DNA of 64,000 nt from Bradyrhizobium rifense (lineage in GTDB: Bacteria; Pseudomonadota; Alphaproteobacteria; Rhizobiales; Xanthobacteraceae), in assembly GCF_008123425.1 (NCBI RefSeq), contig NZ_VSSS01000031.1, forward strand, positions 62,001-126,000, in the 5' to 3' direction. Of the stretch, positions 40,925 to 49,821 are shown one piece after another; the first letter of the stretch is position 1; each line of letters begins with the position of its first letter. Below the pieces are notes generated by a model. That model had not been told where the DNA came from, made no database searches, and was given only the letters and a program-made list of their open reading frames with translations. The translations under genes were made by a program, and so were the position numbers.

Positions 40925-41902
40925 ATGTCGAGCCCGTTCGAATCCTATGACGATCTCGAAGACGCCGACGAGCGGCTCCAGGCCGCGGATCCCGCCGAAC
41001 GCCGCGTCGCCATTATTGCGCTCGGTCATTCCGGCGACCCCGCCGCGGTCGGCCATCTCGCCAACATGGTGGCCGATCCGGATGCCGGCGTGCGCCAGCA
41101 GGTCGCGATGGCGCTTGGCGAGTTCGACGGGCCGGAAACGGCAGGCGCGCTGGTGAAGCTGCTGGTCGACCCGGAACGGATCGTGGCATCGGCCGCGGCC
41201 GACAGCATGGCCGAGTTCAAGGATCCGGCTTGTGCAGAGATCATCCTGCCATTGGTCAAGCACGCCCACGCCTTCGTCCGCATGGGCGCGTTGCGCGCGC
41301 TGAAGGAGCTGCGCTGCAAGGACACGTTGAAGCCCGCGCTGGAAGCGCTGCAGGATTCCGATGCCGCCGTGCGCGTGCAGGCGATCGGCGTGATCGGCTT
41401 CCTGAAGTTGGAGGAATCCATTCCCGCGCTTACCGCGCTGATCAACGATCCCGATGCGCATGTCCGCCGTGCCGCGGTGAGCGCGCTGGCCTTTTCGCAG
41501 ATGAAGCCCGCGGCTGAGACGATTACGCGAGCCTTGAAGGACGCCGACTGGATGGTCCGCGAGATGGCGGCGGAAACGCTCGGTCTCAACGTCAACGGTT
41601 CGATCGCCGCCGACCAGCTCGTCGGCGCGCTCACTGATGAGTTCTGGCAGGTGCGGCTGAAGGCGATCCGCAGCCTCGGCAAGATGAAGATCGAGCGCGC
41701 GGTGCGGCCGATCGGCAATTGCATCAACCACGATCAGGCGAATTTGCGCAAGGAAGCGGCCGCCGCGCTCGGCGAGATCGCCCATCCCGACGGAGAGGCG
41801 TTCCTGGCCGTCATCGCCGACGATGCCGATCCCGATGTCCGCAAGAACGCGCGCTGGGCGCTCCAGCAGATCGCGGCCCGCAAAGCGCGAGCAGGCACAT
41901 AA
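40925..41902 (+). CDS. HEAT/PBS-lyase-repeat protein
   Basis: The product has 325 residues from ATG 40925. About nine 30-residue HEAT-like repeats are visible, each with a D-P/D-x-x-V-R or A-V-R pattern (DPDAGVRQQVAMALGEF, DSDAAVRVQAIGVIGF, DPDAHVRRAAVSALAF, DDADPDVRKNARWALQQI). Such repeats form a curved scaffold; in PBS lyases they bind chromophore-protein complexes, but many bacterial versions only mediate protein contacts. Here it probably assembles or matures the flavoprotein-ferredoxin complex (inference). Confidence 0.88.
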   Translation: MSSPFESYDDLEDADERLQAADPAERRVAIIALGHSGDPAAVGHLANMVADPDAGVRQQVAMALGEFDGPETAGALVKLLVDPERIVASAAADSMAEFKDPACAEIILPLVKHAHAFVRMGALRALKELRCKDTLKPALEALQDSDAAVRVQAIGVIGFLKLEESIPALTALINDPDAHVRRAAVSALAFSQMKPAAETITRALKDADWMVREMAAETLGLNVNGSIAADQLVGALTDEFWQVRLKAIRSLGKMKIERAVRPIGNCINHDQANLRKEAAAALGEIAHPDGEAFLAVIADDADPDVRKNARWALQQIAARKARAGT

Positions 41903-41982
41903 AGGCACGGGCAGGGGCATAGCGGCTCATCGCTGCCGGTCTGGACTTCGCCCGCCAGACGTTTATTTGTCTTCGCCAACGT

Positions 41983-42011
41983 GATCGGCCGCTGATTGAA
42001 CGCGGCCGATC
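41983..42011. other. 10-bp perfect stem-loop before the FAH-family gene
   Basis: GATCGGCCGC and GCGGCCGATC pair around a 9-base loop, 24 bases before the next start codon. No T-tract follows. It could end the HEAT-gene transcript or act as an operator. Confidence 0.45.
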
Positions 42012-42035
42012 CAAAAAACAGCGAGGACGCCGGCC

Positions 42036-43208
42036 ATGACGACACTGTCCGTTAAAGACCTTCTCCCCGAGGATGGAACGAAGGGAACGCTGGTCGGCCG
42101 CGTCTGGCTGCCGCAGGTCAATGGCCCCGCCGTGGTCGCCGTGCGCAGCGACGGCGTCTTCGACGTCACCGCGAAATTTCCGACCGTCAGCGCGCTCTGC
42201 GAGGAAGACAATCCCGCCAATACGCTCGTCGCGACCAAGGGCGAGCGCATCGGCGATCTCGAAGCCATCGTCGCCAACACCACGCCGGATGGGCGCGATC
42301 CCAAGAAGCCCTGGCTGCTTGCGCCAGTCGATCTCCAGACCCTGAAGGCGGCCGGCGTCACCTTCGCCATCTCGATGCTGGAGCGCGTGATCGAGGAACG
42401 GGCCAAAGGCAATCCGGCTTCCGCTGAAGCGATCCGCACGGAAGTGACCCGGCTGATCGGCGACGATCTGTCAAAGCTGAAGCCGGGCTCGGACCAGGCG
42501 ATGCATCTGAAGCAGGTGCTGATCGACCAGAACGCCTGGAGCCAATATCTCGAAGTCGGCATTGGTCCCGATGCCGAAGTCTTCACCAAGGCGCCGACCC
42601 TGTCCTCGGTCGGCACCGGCATGGACGCCGGGCTGCATCCGAAGTCGACCTGGAACAACCCCGAGCCCGAGCTGGTGCTGTTCGTCTCCAGCCGCGGCAA
42701 GATCGTCGGTGGCGCGCTCGGCAATGACGTGAATCTGCGTGACTTCGAGGGCCGCTCGGCTCTGCTCTTGTCGAAGGCCAAGGACAACAACGCCTCGTGC
42801 GCGATCGGACCGCTGCTGCGCCTGTTCGACGACACCTTCACGCTCGACGATGCGCGCAAGCTCGATATCAGCCTGAATGTGAAGGGCGCGGACGGTTTCG
42901 TGCTCGATGGCCATTCCTCGATCAGCATGATCAGCCGCGATCCGACCGATCTCGTCGCGCAGACCATCGGCAAGGTGCATCAATATCCTGATGGCTTCGT
43001 GCTGTTCCTCGGCACGATGTTCGCGCCGGTCAAGGATCGCGATGCGCCGGGGCAGGGGTTCACCCACAAGCGCGACGACATCGTCACGATATCAGCACCT
43101 CAGCTCGGCAATCTCGTCAACCGCATGCGTACCAGCGACGAGTGCGAGCCCTGGACCTTCGGCATCGGCGCGCTGATGAAGAACCTGGCGCAGCGGAAGC
43201 TGATCTAG
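42036..43208 (+). CDS. FAH-superfamily hydrolase/dehydratase, candidate 2-keto-3-deoxy-pentonate dehydratase
   Basis: The product has 390 residues. The C-terminal FAH domain has the metal ligands Glu210, Glu212 and Asp231 in NPEPELVLF...GNDVNLRDFEG. The long N-terminal part fits the COG3970-type FAH proteins found in sugar-acid loci; in Agrobacterium the FAH-family GguC sits next to gguAB. It would dehydrate a 2-keto-3-deoxy-aldonate. Two sugar ABC systems, a sugar dehydrogenase and a lactonase follow downstream, supporting a sugar role, but the exact substrate is inferred. Confidence 0.72.
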   Translation: MTTLSVKDLLPEDGTKGTLVGRVWLPQVNGPAVVAVRSDGVFDVTAKFPTVSALCEEDNPANTLVATKGERIGDLEAIVANTTPDGRDPKKPWLLAPVDLQTLKAAGVTFAISMLERVIEERAKGNPASAEAIRTEVTRLIGDDLSKLKPGSDQAMHLKQVLIDQNAWSQYLEVGIGPDAEVFTKAPTLSSVGTGMDAGLHPKSTWNNPEPELVLFVSSRGKIVGGALGNDVNLRDFEGRSALLLSKAKDNNASCAIGPLLRLFDDTFTLDDARKLDISLNVKGADGFVLDGHSSISMISRDPTDLVAQTIGKVHQYPDGFVLFLGTMFAPVKDRDAPGQGFTHKRDDIVTISAPQLGNLVNRMRTSDECEPWTFGIGALMKNLAQRKLI

Positions 43209-43260
43209 CGCTTCGTCTCGCCACGAGTCGATTTGGTCGACATACGCAGACTTCTATTCA

Positions 43261-43282
43261 CGTCGTTGCGCTCGCAACGACG
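43261..43282. repeat. perfect 9-bp hairpin repeat
   Basis: CGTCGTTGC and GCAACGACG flank GCTC. It lies in the 327-base gene-free interval 43209-43535. Apart from this hairpin and the operator at 43408, that interval shows no supported feature. Confidence 0.5.
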
Positions 43283-43407
43283 GGGAGGAGTTTGCGCGCC
43301 GCCGCACCCACAAAACCTCCTTCATCTCTGCGTTGCGTCGCGGAACAAAGTCGCGCTTGGCATGCCATCTGCGCGATCAGTCGGCATCCCTGCATCATTC
43401 GTCCTAA

Positions 43408-43430
43408 TAGTCAGATAATATGACTATACT
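43408..43430 (+). promoter_or_regulatory. palindromic operator overlapping a -10 box upstream of ytfQ
   Basis: TAGTCAGATAATATGACTA (43408-43426) has 6-bp perfect arms, extended to 7 by the flanking A and T. TATACT at 43425-43430 is a good -10 hexamer, so a bound repressor would block the promoter. The FadR-type regulator encoded downstream is the best candidate to bind here. Confidence 0.5.
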
Positions 43431-43535
43431 GATGTAAACTTCCGTGAAATAGTGCCTCCCGCCGCGTCAAAGGCCGGCCTGAGGGTGCCATGTTACCGAA
43501 CGGCGCCCCGGACAACATTTTGGGAGACACGCCTG

Positions 43536-44501
43536 ATGACCTTCAAAGCCCTTTTTGCGGCCAGCGCCACGGCCGCGTTATTGCTCGCGCTGCCGGCCAA
43601 TGCGGCCGAGCTCACCGTCGGCTTCTCGCAGATCGGATCGGAATCCGGCTGGCGCGCGGCCGAGACGTCGGTCTCCAAGCAGGAGGCCACCAAGCGCAAG
43701 GTCAATCTCAAGATCGCCGATGCGCAGCAGAAGCAGGAGAACCAGATCAAGGCGATCCGCTCCTTCATCGCGCAGAATGTCGATGCGATCTTCCTCGCGC
43801 CCGTGGTCTCGACCGGTTGGGATTCGGTGCTGAAGGAAGCCAAGGAAGCCAAGATCCCGGTCGTGCTGCTCGACCGCGACATCGATCCGTCCGGCAAGGA
43901 CCTTTATCTCACCGCCGTCACCTCCGACAGCGTGCATGAAGGCGCGGTCGCCGGCGAATGGCTGGCCAAGACCGTCGGCGACAAGGCCTGCAACGTCGTC
44001 GAATTGCAGGGCACGGTCGGCGCCAGCGTCGCCGCCAATCGCAAGAAGGGTTTTGACACCGCCATCGCCAAGCACGCCAATTTGAAGGTGGTGCGCAGCC
44101 AGACCGGCGACTTCACCCGCGCCAAGGGCAAGGAAGTCATGGAGAGCTTCATCAAGGCCGAAGGCGGCGGCAAGAACATCTGCGCTGTCTATGCCCACAA
44201 CGACGACATGATGGTCGGCGCGATCCAGGCGATGAAGGAGGCCGGTCTCAAGCCGGGCAAGGACATCCTCACCGTCTCGATCGACGCGGTTCCTGATATC
44301 TTCAAGGCGATGGTGGCCGGCGAAGCTAACGCCACGGTGGAGCTGACGCCGAACATGGCGGGCCCGGCCTTCGATGCCGTTGCGGCGTTCAAGGAGAAGG
44401 GCACCGTTCCGCCGAAGTGGATCCAGACCGAATCCAGGCTGCTCACCGCCGCTGATGATCCGCAAAAGGAATACGACAGCAAGAAGGGCCTCGGTTACTG
44501 A
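43536..44501 (+). CDS. ytfQ: sugar ABC transporter substrate-binding protein (YtfQ-like)
   Basis: The product has 321 residues from ATG 43536 behind GGGAGA. A signal peptide ends ALPANA-AEL. The mature protein is a pentose/hexose periplasmic-binding fold (TVGFSQIGSESGWRAAE, VYAHNDDMMVGAIQAMKEAG, TVSIDAVPDIFKAM). The GSESGWR start is characteristic of YtfQ, which binds galactofuranose. A 12-bp stem-loop follows the stop, as usual after binding-protein genes. Exact ligand is inferred. Confidence 0.88.
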   Translation: MTFKALFAASATAALLLALPANAAELTVGFSQIGSESGWRAAETSVSKQEATKRKVNLKIADAQQKQENQIKAIRSFIAQNVDAIFLAPVVSTGWDSVLKEAKEAKIPVVLLDRDIDPSGKDLYLTAVTSDSVHEGAVAGEWLAKTVGDKACNVVELQGTVGASVAANRKKGFDTAIAKHANLKVVRSQTGDFTRAKGKEVMESFIKAEGGGKNICAVYAHNDDMMVGAIQAMKEAGLKPGKDILTVSIDAVPDIFKAMVAGEANATVELTPNMAGPAFDAVAAFKEKGTVPPKWIQTESRLLTAADDPQKEYDSKKGLGY

Positions 44502-44511
44502 GGCGGGCGCC

Positions 44512-44540
44512 TTGCCGGATCGCTCTTTGCGATCCGGCAA
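44512..44540 (+). terminator. stem-loop after the binding-protein gene
   Basis: TTGCCGGATCGC and GCGATCCGGCAA form a 12-bp perfect stem around TCTTT, 10 bases after the ytfQ stop. No T-tract follows. It probably stabilises the upstream mRNA or partly terminates, so that binding protein exceeds transporter. Confidence 0.6.
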
Positions 44541-44618
44541 CGCCCTTCGCATCCGCCGCACGAACGAATAGGCTGGGTGTCCGCAGCATAAGCGGGCGCC
44601 GGTGGGAGTGACGTCGTT

Positions 44619-46160
44619 ATGGAGAATAGCCTTGATCCGGCTCCTTCCCTGTTGGAGGTGCGCGGGATCAGCAAGAGCTTCGGTGCGGTGCGCGCGTTGC
44701 AGGAGGTCGACTTCACGCTTCGGGCCGGCGAGATCCATGCGCTGCTCGGCGAGAACGGTGCCGGCAAGTCCACGCTGATCAAGGTCATCACCGGCGTGTT
44801 CCCGCGCGATGCCGGTGTCGTTCGTCTGGGCGGCGAAGAAGTTGCGCCGCGCTCGGCCAAGGCTGCACTGCAAGCCGGCATTGCCACCGTCTACCAAGAG
44901 GTCAACCTGCTGCCGAACCTGTCGGTGGCGCAGAATCTGTTTCTCGACCGCCAGCCGATGCGCTTCGGCATCGTGCGCGAAGGCGAAATGCGCCGCCGCG
45001 CCAAAGCGCTGCTAACTGAGTTCGGACTCGATATCGATGTCGCGGCGCCACTCGGCAATTATTCGATAGCCATACAACACGTCACCGCGATCGCGCGCGC
45101 CGTCGATCTTTCCGCCCGCGTGCTGATCCTGGACGAGCCGACCGCGAGCCTCGACCGTCATGAGGTCGAGATCCTGTTCGGCATCATGCGCCAGTTGGCC
45201 AGGCGCGGCATCGGCATCGTCTTCGTCAGTCATTTTCTCGACCAGGTCTACGAGATCTCCGATCGCATCACTGTGCTGCGTAACGGTCGCCTGGTCGGCG
45301 AGCGCGAGACCGCCTCGCTGCCGCGGCTCGAACTGATCCGGATGATGCTCGGCCGCGAGCTGGCCGAGACCACCGGCGCGCGAGCGGCGGCGAACGACCG
45401 TCCGCCGCGCGAGATCTGCGCGAGTTTCGAGAATTACGGCAAGGCCGGCTATGTCGCTCCGTTCAATCTCGAGCTGCGCCATGGCGAGGTCGTCGGCCTC
45501 GCTGGCCTCCTCGGCTCGGGCCGCACCGAGACGGCGCGGCTGGTGTTCAGCGCCGAGCGCGCCGATGGCGGGCAGGCGAAGGTGGAGGGCGCGTCCGTGC
45601 GGCTGCAGTCGCCGCGCGATGGCGTGCGCCACGGCTTTGGCTATTGCCCGGAGGAGCGCAAGACCGACGGCATCGTCGCCGAACTCACCGTGCGCGAGAA
45701 CATCGTGCTGGCGCTTCAGGCCAAGCGCGGGCTGCATCGGCCGCTGTCGCGTCGCGAGCAGGACGAACTCGCGCGCCGTTACGTCAAGATGCTCGACATC
45801 CGCCCGCCCGATGCCGAACGGCCCGTCGGCCTGCTCTCCGGCGGCAATCAGCAAAAGGTTCTGCTGGCGCGCTGGCTCGCGACCGCGCCGCGATTGCTCG
45901 TGCTGGATGAACCCACGCGCGGTATCGATGTCGGCGCGCATGCCGAGATCATCCGCCTGATCCGCGAGCTCTGCGACGACGGGCTGGCGCTGCTCGTGAT
46001 CTCCTCGGAGCTCGACGAGATCGTGACCTATTCCGACCGTGTGGTCGTGCTGCGCGATCGTGCCCATGTCGAGGAGCTCTCGGGCGAGGCCATCGACGTC
46101 ACCAACATTCTCGCGGCCATCGCCGCTGATGGCGCGGCGATGCAAGAGGCCCGGGCATGA
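44619..46160 (+). CDS. ytfR: sugar ABC transporter ATPase with two NBDs (YtfR-like)
   Basis: The product has 513 residues with two tandem ABC domains, as in RbsA/MglA/YtfR. The first Walker A is GENGAGKS (44-51) and its Walker B is LILDEPTAS. The second domain has the degenerate Walker A GLLGSGRTE and the conserved second signature LLSGGNQQKVLLA, with LVLDEPTRGID. It overlaps the next permease by four bases. It powers uptake through the two permeases that follow. Confidence 0.92.
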   Translation: MENSLDPAPSLLEVRGISKSFGAVRALQEVDFTLRAGEIHALLGENGAGKSTLIKVITGVFPRDAGVVRLGGEEVAPRSAKAALQAGIATVYQEVNLLPNLSVAQNLFLDRQPMRFGIVREGEMRRRAKALLTEFGLDIDVAAPLGNYSIAIQHVTAIARAVDLSARVLILDEPTASLDRHEVEILFGIMRQLARRGIGIVFVSHFLDQVYEISDRITVLRNGRLVGERETASLPRLELIRMMLGRELAETTGARAAANDRPPREICASFENYGKAGYVAPFNLELRHGEVVGLAGLLGSGRTETARLVFSAERADGGQAKVEGASVRLQSPRDGVRHGFGYCPEERKTDGIVAELTVRENIVLALQAKRGLHRPLSRREQDELARRYVKMLDIRPPDAERPVGLLSGGNQQKVLLARWLATAPRLLVLDEPTRGIDVGAHAEIIRLIRELCDDGLALLVISSELDEIVTYSDRVVVLRDRAHVEELSGEAIDVTNILAAIAADGAAMQEARA

Positions 46161-47149
46161 CAGCGCTATTGCCGCGCCGCGGCCTTGCCCAGATCTTGGC
46201 TTTGATCGTTATCCTCGCGGTCGACCGCGTGGTGTCGCCGCAATTCTTCGATCTGCGCCTCCAGGACGGCCGGCTGTTCGGCAGCCTGATCGACGTGCTC
46301 AACCGCGGTACACCGGTGGCGCTGCTCTCGCTCGGCATGGTGCTGGTGATCGCGACGCGCGGCATCGATCTCTCCGTCGGAGCGGTGATGGCGATCTGCG
46401 GCGCGATCGCAGCTAGCCTCGCCGACAGTCATAGCCTGCCGGTGGTACTGGCGGCGGCGCTCGGTGCGGGGCTCGTCTGCGGATTGTGGAACGGCTTCCT
46501 CGTCGCCGTGCTTGGCATGCAGCCGATCGTGGCGACGCTGATCCTGATGGTCGCCGGTCGCGGCATCGCCCAGCTCATCACCGAAGGTCGCATCGTGACC
46601 TTCAGCTCGCCGGATCTGGTCTGGCTCGGCAACGGCGCCATTCTCGGCGTGCCGGTGCCGATCGAGATTGCGCTCGGCATGCTGATCCTGACCGGCGCGG
46701 TGGTGCGCGGCTCGGCGCTCGGACTCCTGATCGAGGCGACCGGCGGCAATGCGCGGGCGAGCGAACTTGCCGGCGTCGGCACGCGCGCGATGATTTTGGC
46801 GGTCTATGTCTGGTGCGGCGTCTGCGCCGCGCTCGCCGGCGTGATCGCCGCGGCCGACATCATGGGCGCGGATGCCAACAATGCCGGCCTCTGGCTAGAG
46901 CTCGACGCCATCCTCGCGGTGGTGATCGGCGGCACCTCGCTGTTCGGCGGCCGCTTCAGCCTTGTCCTGGCGGTGCTCGGTGCGCTGATCATCCAGACCA
47001 TGAACACCGGCATTTTGCTGTCGGGCTATCCGCCGGAGTTCAATCTGCTGGTCAAGGCCGTGGTGGTGCTCGCGGTGCTCCTGCTACAATCGCCCAAACT
47101 GTCGGGCTTTGCCGGGATCATGGCGCGGCTGCGGAGGACGAAACCATGA
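46157..47149 (+). CDS. ytfT: sugar ABC transporter permease 1 (YtfT-like)
   Basis: The product has 330 residues and about nine hydrophobic segments. The permease signature for this carbohydrate (CUT2) family, LGMVLVIATRGIDLSVGAVMAICG, is present, along with the later AVVIGGTSLFGG motif. Both ends overlap neighbours by four or three bases, so the genes are translationally coupled. It forms a heterodimer with the next permease. Confidence 0.9.
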   Translation: MTALLPRRGLAQILALIVILAVDRVVSPQFFDLRLQDGRLFGSLIDVLNRGTPVALLSLGMVLVIATRGIDLSVGAVMAICGAIAASLADSHSLPVVLAAALGAGLVCGLWNGFLVAVLGMQPIVATLILMVAGRGIAQLITEGRIVTFSSPDLVWLGNGAILGVPVPIEIALGMLILTGAVVRGSALGLLIEATGGNARASELAGVGTRAMILAVYVWCGVCAALAGVIAAADIMGADANNAGLWLELDAILAVVIGGTSLFGGRFSLVLAVLGALIIQTMNTGILLSGYPPEFNLLVKAVVVLAVLLLQSPKLSGFAGIMARLRRTKP

Positions 47150-48126
47150 AAGGCCTGCCGCCCGTCCTGATCACGGCCATCGTCCTCGTCGCAGGCTTCG
47201 CCCTCTGCGCGCTGCAGTTTCCCAACATCGCCTCGACCCGCGTGGTCGGCAATCTCCTCACCGACAATGCCTTCCTCGGCATCGTCGCGACCGGCATGAC
47301 CTTCGTCATCATCTCCGGCGGCATCGATCTCTCGGTCGGCTCGGTGATCGGCTTCACCACCGTGTTCGTGGCGCTCGCGATCGAGCGCTGGGGCGTGCCG
47401 CCGCTGGTCGCTTTCGTCGCCATCCTCGCGCTCTCGGCGGCCTTTGGCGCCGCGATGGGCGCGATCATCCACGTCTTCGACCTGCCGCCCTTCATCGTGA
47501 CGCTCGCCGGCATGTTCCTGGCGCGCGGTGCGAGCTTCCTGCTCTCGACGGAATCGGTGCCGATCACCGCGCCGGTCTATTCGACCGTGTCGGACTTCGC
47601 GCTGCGCATGCCCGGCGGCGGGCGGTTGACCGCAATCGCGATCATCATGCTCGCGATTGTGATCGGAGGCGTACTGCTGCTGCGTCTCACCCGGTTCGGT
47701 GCCAACGTCTATGCCCTTGGCGGGGGCCGGGCCACCGCAAGCCTGATGGGCGTGGCGGTCGGCAAGATGACGGTGAAGATCTACATGCTGTCGAGCCTGC
47801 TTGCGGGCATCGCCGGCATCGTGTTCTCCTTCTACACCAGTGCCGGCTATTCGCTCTCCGCCGTCGGCGTCGAACTCGATAGCATCGCGGCCGTGGTGAT
47901 CGGTGGCACGCTGCTCACAGGCGGGCAGGGCTCGGTGATCGGCACCTTCCTCGGCGTTCTGATCCAGGGCATGATCCAGACCTACATCAATTTCGACGGA
48001 ACGCTGTCGAGCTGGTGGACCAAGATCGCGACCGGCGTCCTGCTGTTCGCCTTCATCGCCCTGCAGCAGGGGCTGGTCGCACTGGCGCGACGGCCGGCGG
48101 CGAAACGCGCGGGAGCCGTCTCATGA
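47146..48126 (+). CDS. yjfF: sugar ABC transporter permease 2 (YjfF-like)
   Basis: The product has 326 residues from ATG 47146, which overlaps the previous stop (ATGA). A longer in-frame ORF from 46486 is a shadow across the previous gene. It has the CUT2 signature VIISGGIDLSVGSVIGF and the late AVVIGGTLLTGGQGSV motif. In E. coli YtfT and YjfF act together with YtfQ and YtfR; the gene order here is the same. Confidence 0.9.
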   Translation: MKGLPPVLITAIVLVAGFALCALQFPNIASTRVVGNLLTDNAFLGIVATGMTFVIISGGIDLSVGSVIGFTTVFVALAIERWGVPPLVAFVAILALSAAFGAAMGAIIHVFDLPPFIVTLAGMFLARGASFLLSTESVPITAPVYSTVSDFALRMPGGGRLTAIAIIMLAIVIGGVLLLRLTRFGANVYALGGGRATASLMGVAVGKMTVKIYMLSSLLAGIAGIVFSFYTSAGYSLSAVGVELDSIAAVVIGGTLLTGGQGSVIGTFLGVLIQGMIQTYINFDGTLSSWWTKIATGVLLFAFIALQQGLVALARRPAAKRAGAVS

Positions 48127-48890
48127 CCTCGCGCATCGTCGTCATCCCGACACGGCGGGCCCATTCCAACCACGCGGAGGTCGCCCGCTCAATTGGCGTC
48201 GACATCATCGCTAGCCGCTATGCCGAAGGGGCGCGGTTGCCGGGTGACGCCGAGCTGATCGCAATGTTCGGCGTGTCGCGGCCGGTGCTGCGCGAGAGTG
48301 TGAAGACGCTGGTCGCCAAGGGGCTTTTGACCACCAAGGCAAGGGTCGGCACCGTCGTGCGCGAGCGCGCCGCCTGGAACATGTTCGACGCCGACGTGCT
48401 GGCCTGGCATCTCGATGCCGGCATCGACAAGCGCTTTCTCGACGATCTCGCCGAGATCCGCCTCGCGGTCGAGCCGCGGGCCGCGGCGCTGGCGGCGGCG
48501 CAGCGGTCCGAGGAGGATATCGTGGAGCTCCGCCGCAGCATGGAACGGATGCGGCTCGAGGCCTCCGATTCCGTCGGCTTTGCCGATGCCGATCTCGCAC
48601 TGCACGTTGCGGTGGCGCGGGCATCGGGTAATCTGTTCATGCGCTCGATCGGGCATGTGATCGAGGCTGCTTTGCGCGCCTCGTTCCTGCTCAGTGCCCC
48701 GGTCGAGCCGGAGGACCGTGACACCGTGCTGCTCTGGCATCAGAAGATCGTCGACGCGATCACGTCCGGCGATGCCGTGGCGGCGTCGGAGGCGATGGTC
48801 TATGTCATTCACAACGGCATGCGCCGCCATGAGGGCACCGAGATCGAGACGGCGCCCGGTTCGCTGCCGTCTGCGCAAAGTGGAGAATAA
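48123..48890 (+). CDS. GntR/FadR-type transcriptional regulator of sugar genes
   Basis: The product has 255 residues from ATG 48123, overlapping the permease stop by four bases. Residues about 20-80 are the GntR winged helix (RLPGDAELIAMFGVSRPVLRESVKTLVAKG). The FCD domain follows with the metal-binding pattern (DADLALHVAVA, LWHQKIVDAI). Being inside the operon suggests autoregulation in response to a sugar or aldonate. The palindrome at 43408 is the likely operator (inference). Confidence 0.88.
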   Translation: MTSRIVVIPTRRAHSNHAEVARSIGVDIIASRYAEGARLPGDAELIAMFGVSRPVLRESVKTLVAKGLLTTKARVGTVVRERAAWNMFDADVLAWHLDAGIDKRFLDDLAEIRLAVEPRAAALAAAQRSEEDIVELRRSMERMRLEASDSVGFADADLALHVAVARASGNLFMRSIGHVIEAALRASFLLSAPVEPEDRDTVLLWHQKIVDAITSGDAVAASEAMVYVIHNGMRRHEGTEIETAPGSLPSAQSGE

Positions 48891-48892
48891 GC

Positions 48893-49819
48893 GTGACTGA
48901 ACTTCGCATCGCCATCGTCGGCTTCGGCAAGATTGCGCGCGACCAGCATGTCGGCGCGATTGCCGCAGTGCCAGGCGCGATGCTCGCCGCAATTGCCAGC
49001 CGCAACGCGTCGCTGCCGGGCGTGCCGCATTTCGCGACCGTCGAGGAACTGCTGGAGAAGGGACCGCAGATCGACGCGGTGTCGCTCTGCACGCCGCCGC
49101 AGGTGCGTCGTGCCCAGGCCGCCGCGGCGCTCGCCGCCGGCAAGCACGTCATGCTGGAGAAGCCGCCCGGCATCGGCGTTGCCGAGCTCGATCCGTTGAT
49201 CGCGATGGCGACGGAGGCAAAGCGCACCCTGTTTGCGACCTGGCATTCGCGCCATGCTCCCTCAGTTGAGCCTGCTCGCGAGTGGCTGGTTGCGCGCCGA
49301 CTTAAATCGGTGCACATCAATTGGAAGGAAGACGTCCGCGTCTGGCATCCCGGCCAGGCTTGGATCTGGGAGCCGGGCGGGCTCGGCGTGTTCGACCCCG
49401 GCATCAACGCGCTGTCGATCCTGACCCGCATCCTGCCGAAGCCGGTGTTTGTCACCGCGGCTGAGCTTGCCTTTCCAGCCAATTGCCAGTCGCCGATTGC
49501 CGCCAATTTGACGCTGACTGATATCGACGGTCTGCCGATCACGGCCGAATTCGACTTCCGCCAGACTGGGCCGCAGAGCTGGGATATTCTGGTCGAAACC
49601 GACGAGGGCCGGATGACCTTGTCCCGCGGCGGCAGGATCATGGCGGTCGACGGCAAGGTTGTTGCCGACGCACCCGATGAGGAATATCGCGAGCTCTATC
49701 GGCACTTCGTCAAGCTCGCCGCGACCGGCGCGAGCGACGTCGATCTGGCACCGCTTCGTCTCGTTGCCGACGCTTTCCTGCTCGGCAAGCGCAACATCGT
49801 CGAACCGTTTGTGGACTAG
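48893..49819 (+). CDS. Gfo/Idh/MocA-family aldose 1-dehydrogenase (D-galactose/L-arabinose type)
   Basis: The product has 308 residues from GTG 48893, behind GGAG. The NAD(P) motif is IAIVGFGKIARDQH. The conserved LEKPPG segment (catalytic Lys region) and the WKEDVRVWHPGQAWIW and GGLGVFDPGINAL motifs are typical of the D-galactose/L-arabinose 1-dehydrogenases of Azospirillum and rhizobia. It oxidises the aldose to the lactone, which the SMP-30-type gene two positions downstream would open. The specific sugar cannot be decided by eye. Confidence 0.85.
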   Translation: MTELRIAIVGFGKIARDQHVGAIAAVPGAMLAAIASRNASLPGVPHFATVEELLEKGPQIDAVSLCTPPQVRRAQAAAALAAGKHVMLEKPPGIGVAELDPLIAMATEAKRTLFATWHSRHAPSVEPAREWLVARRLKSVHINWKEDVRVWHPGQAWIWEPGGLGVFDPGINALSILTRILPKPVFVTAAELAFPANCQSPIAANLTLTDIDGLPITAEFDFRQTGPQSWDILVETDEGRMTLSRGGRIMAVDGKVVADAPDEEYRELYRHFVKLAATGASDVDLAPLRLVADAFLLGKRNIVEPFVD

Positions 49820-49821
49820 AC

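Noticed and set aside
46486..48126. A 546-residue plus-strand ORF spanning two permease genes
   Set aside because: Its first 220 codons overlap the YtfT-like permease in another frame and are Arg/His-rich shadow translation. Only the part from 47146 has permease motifs.
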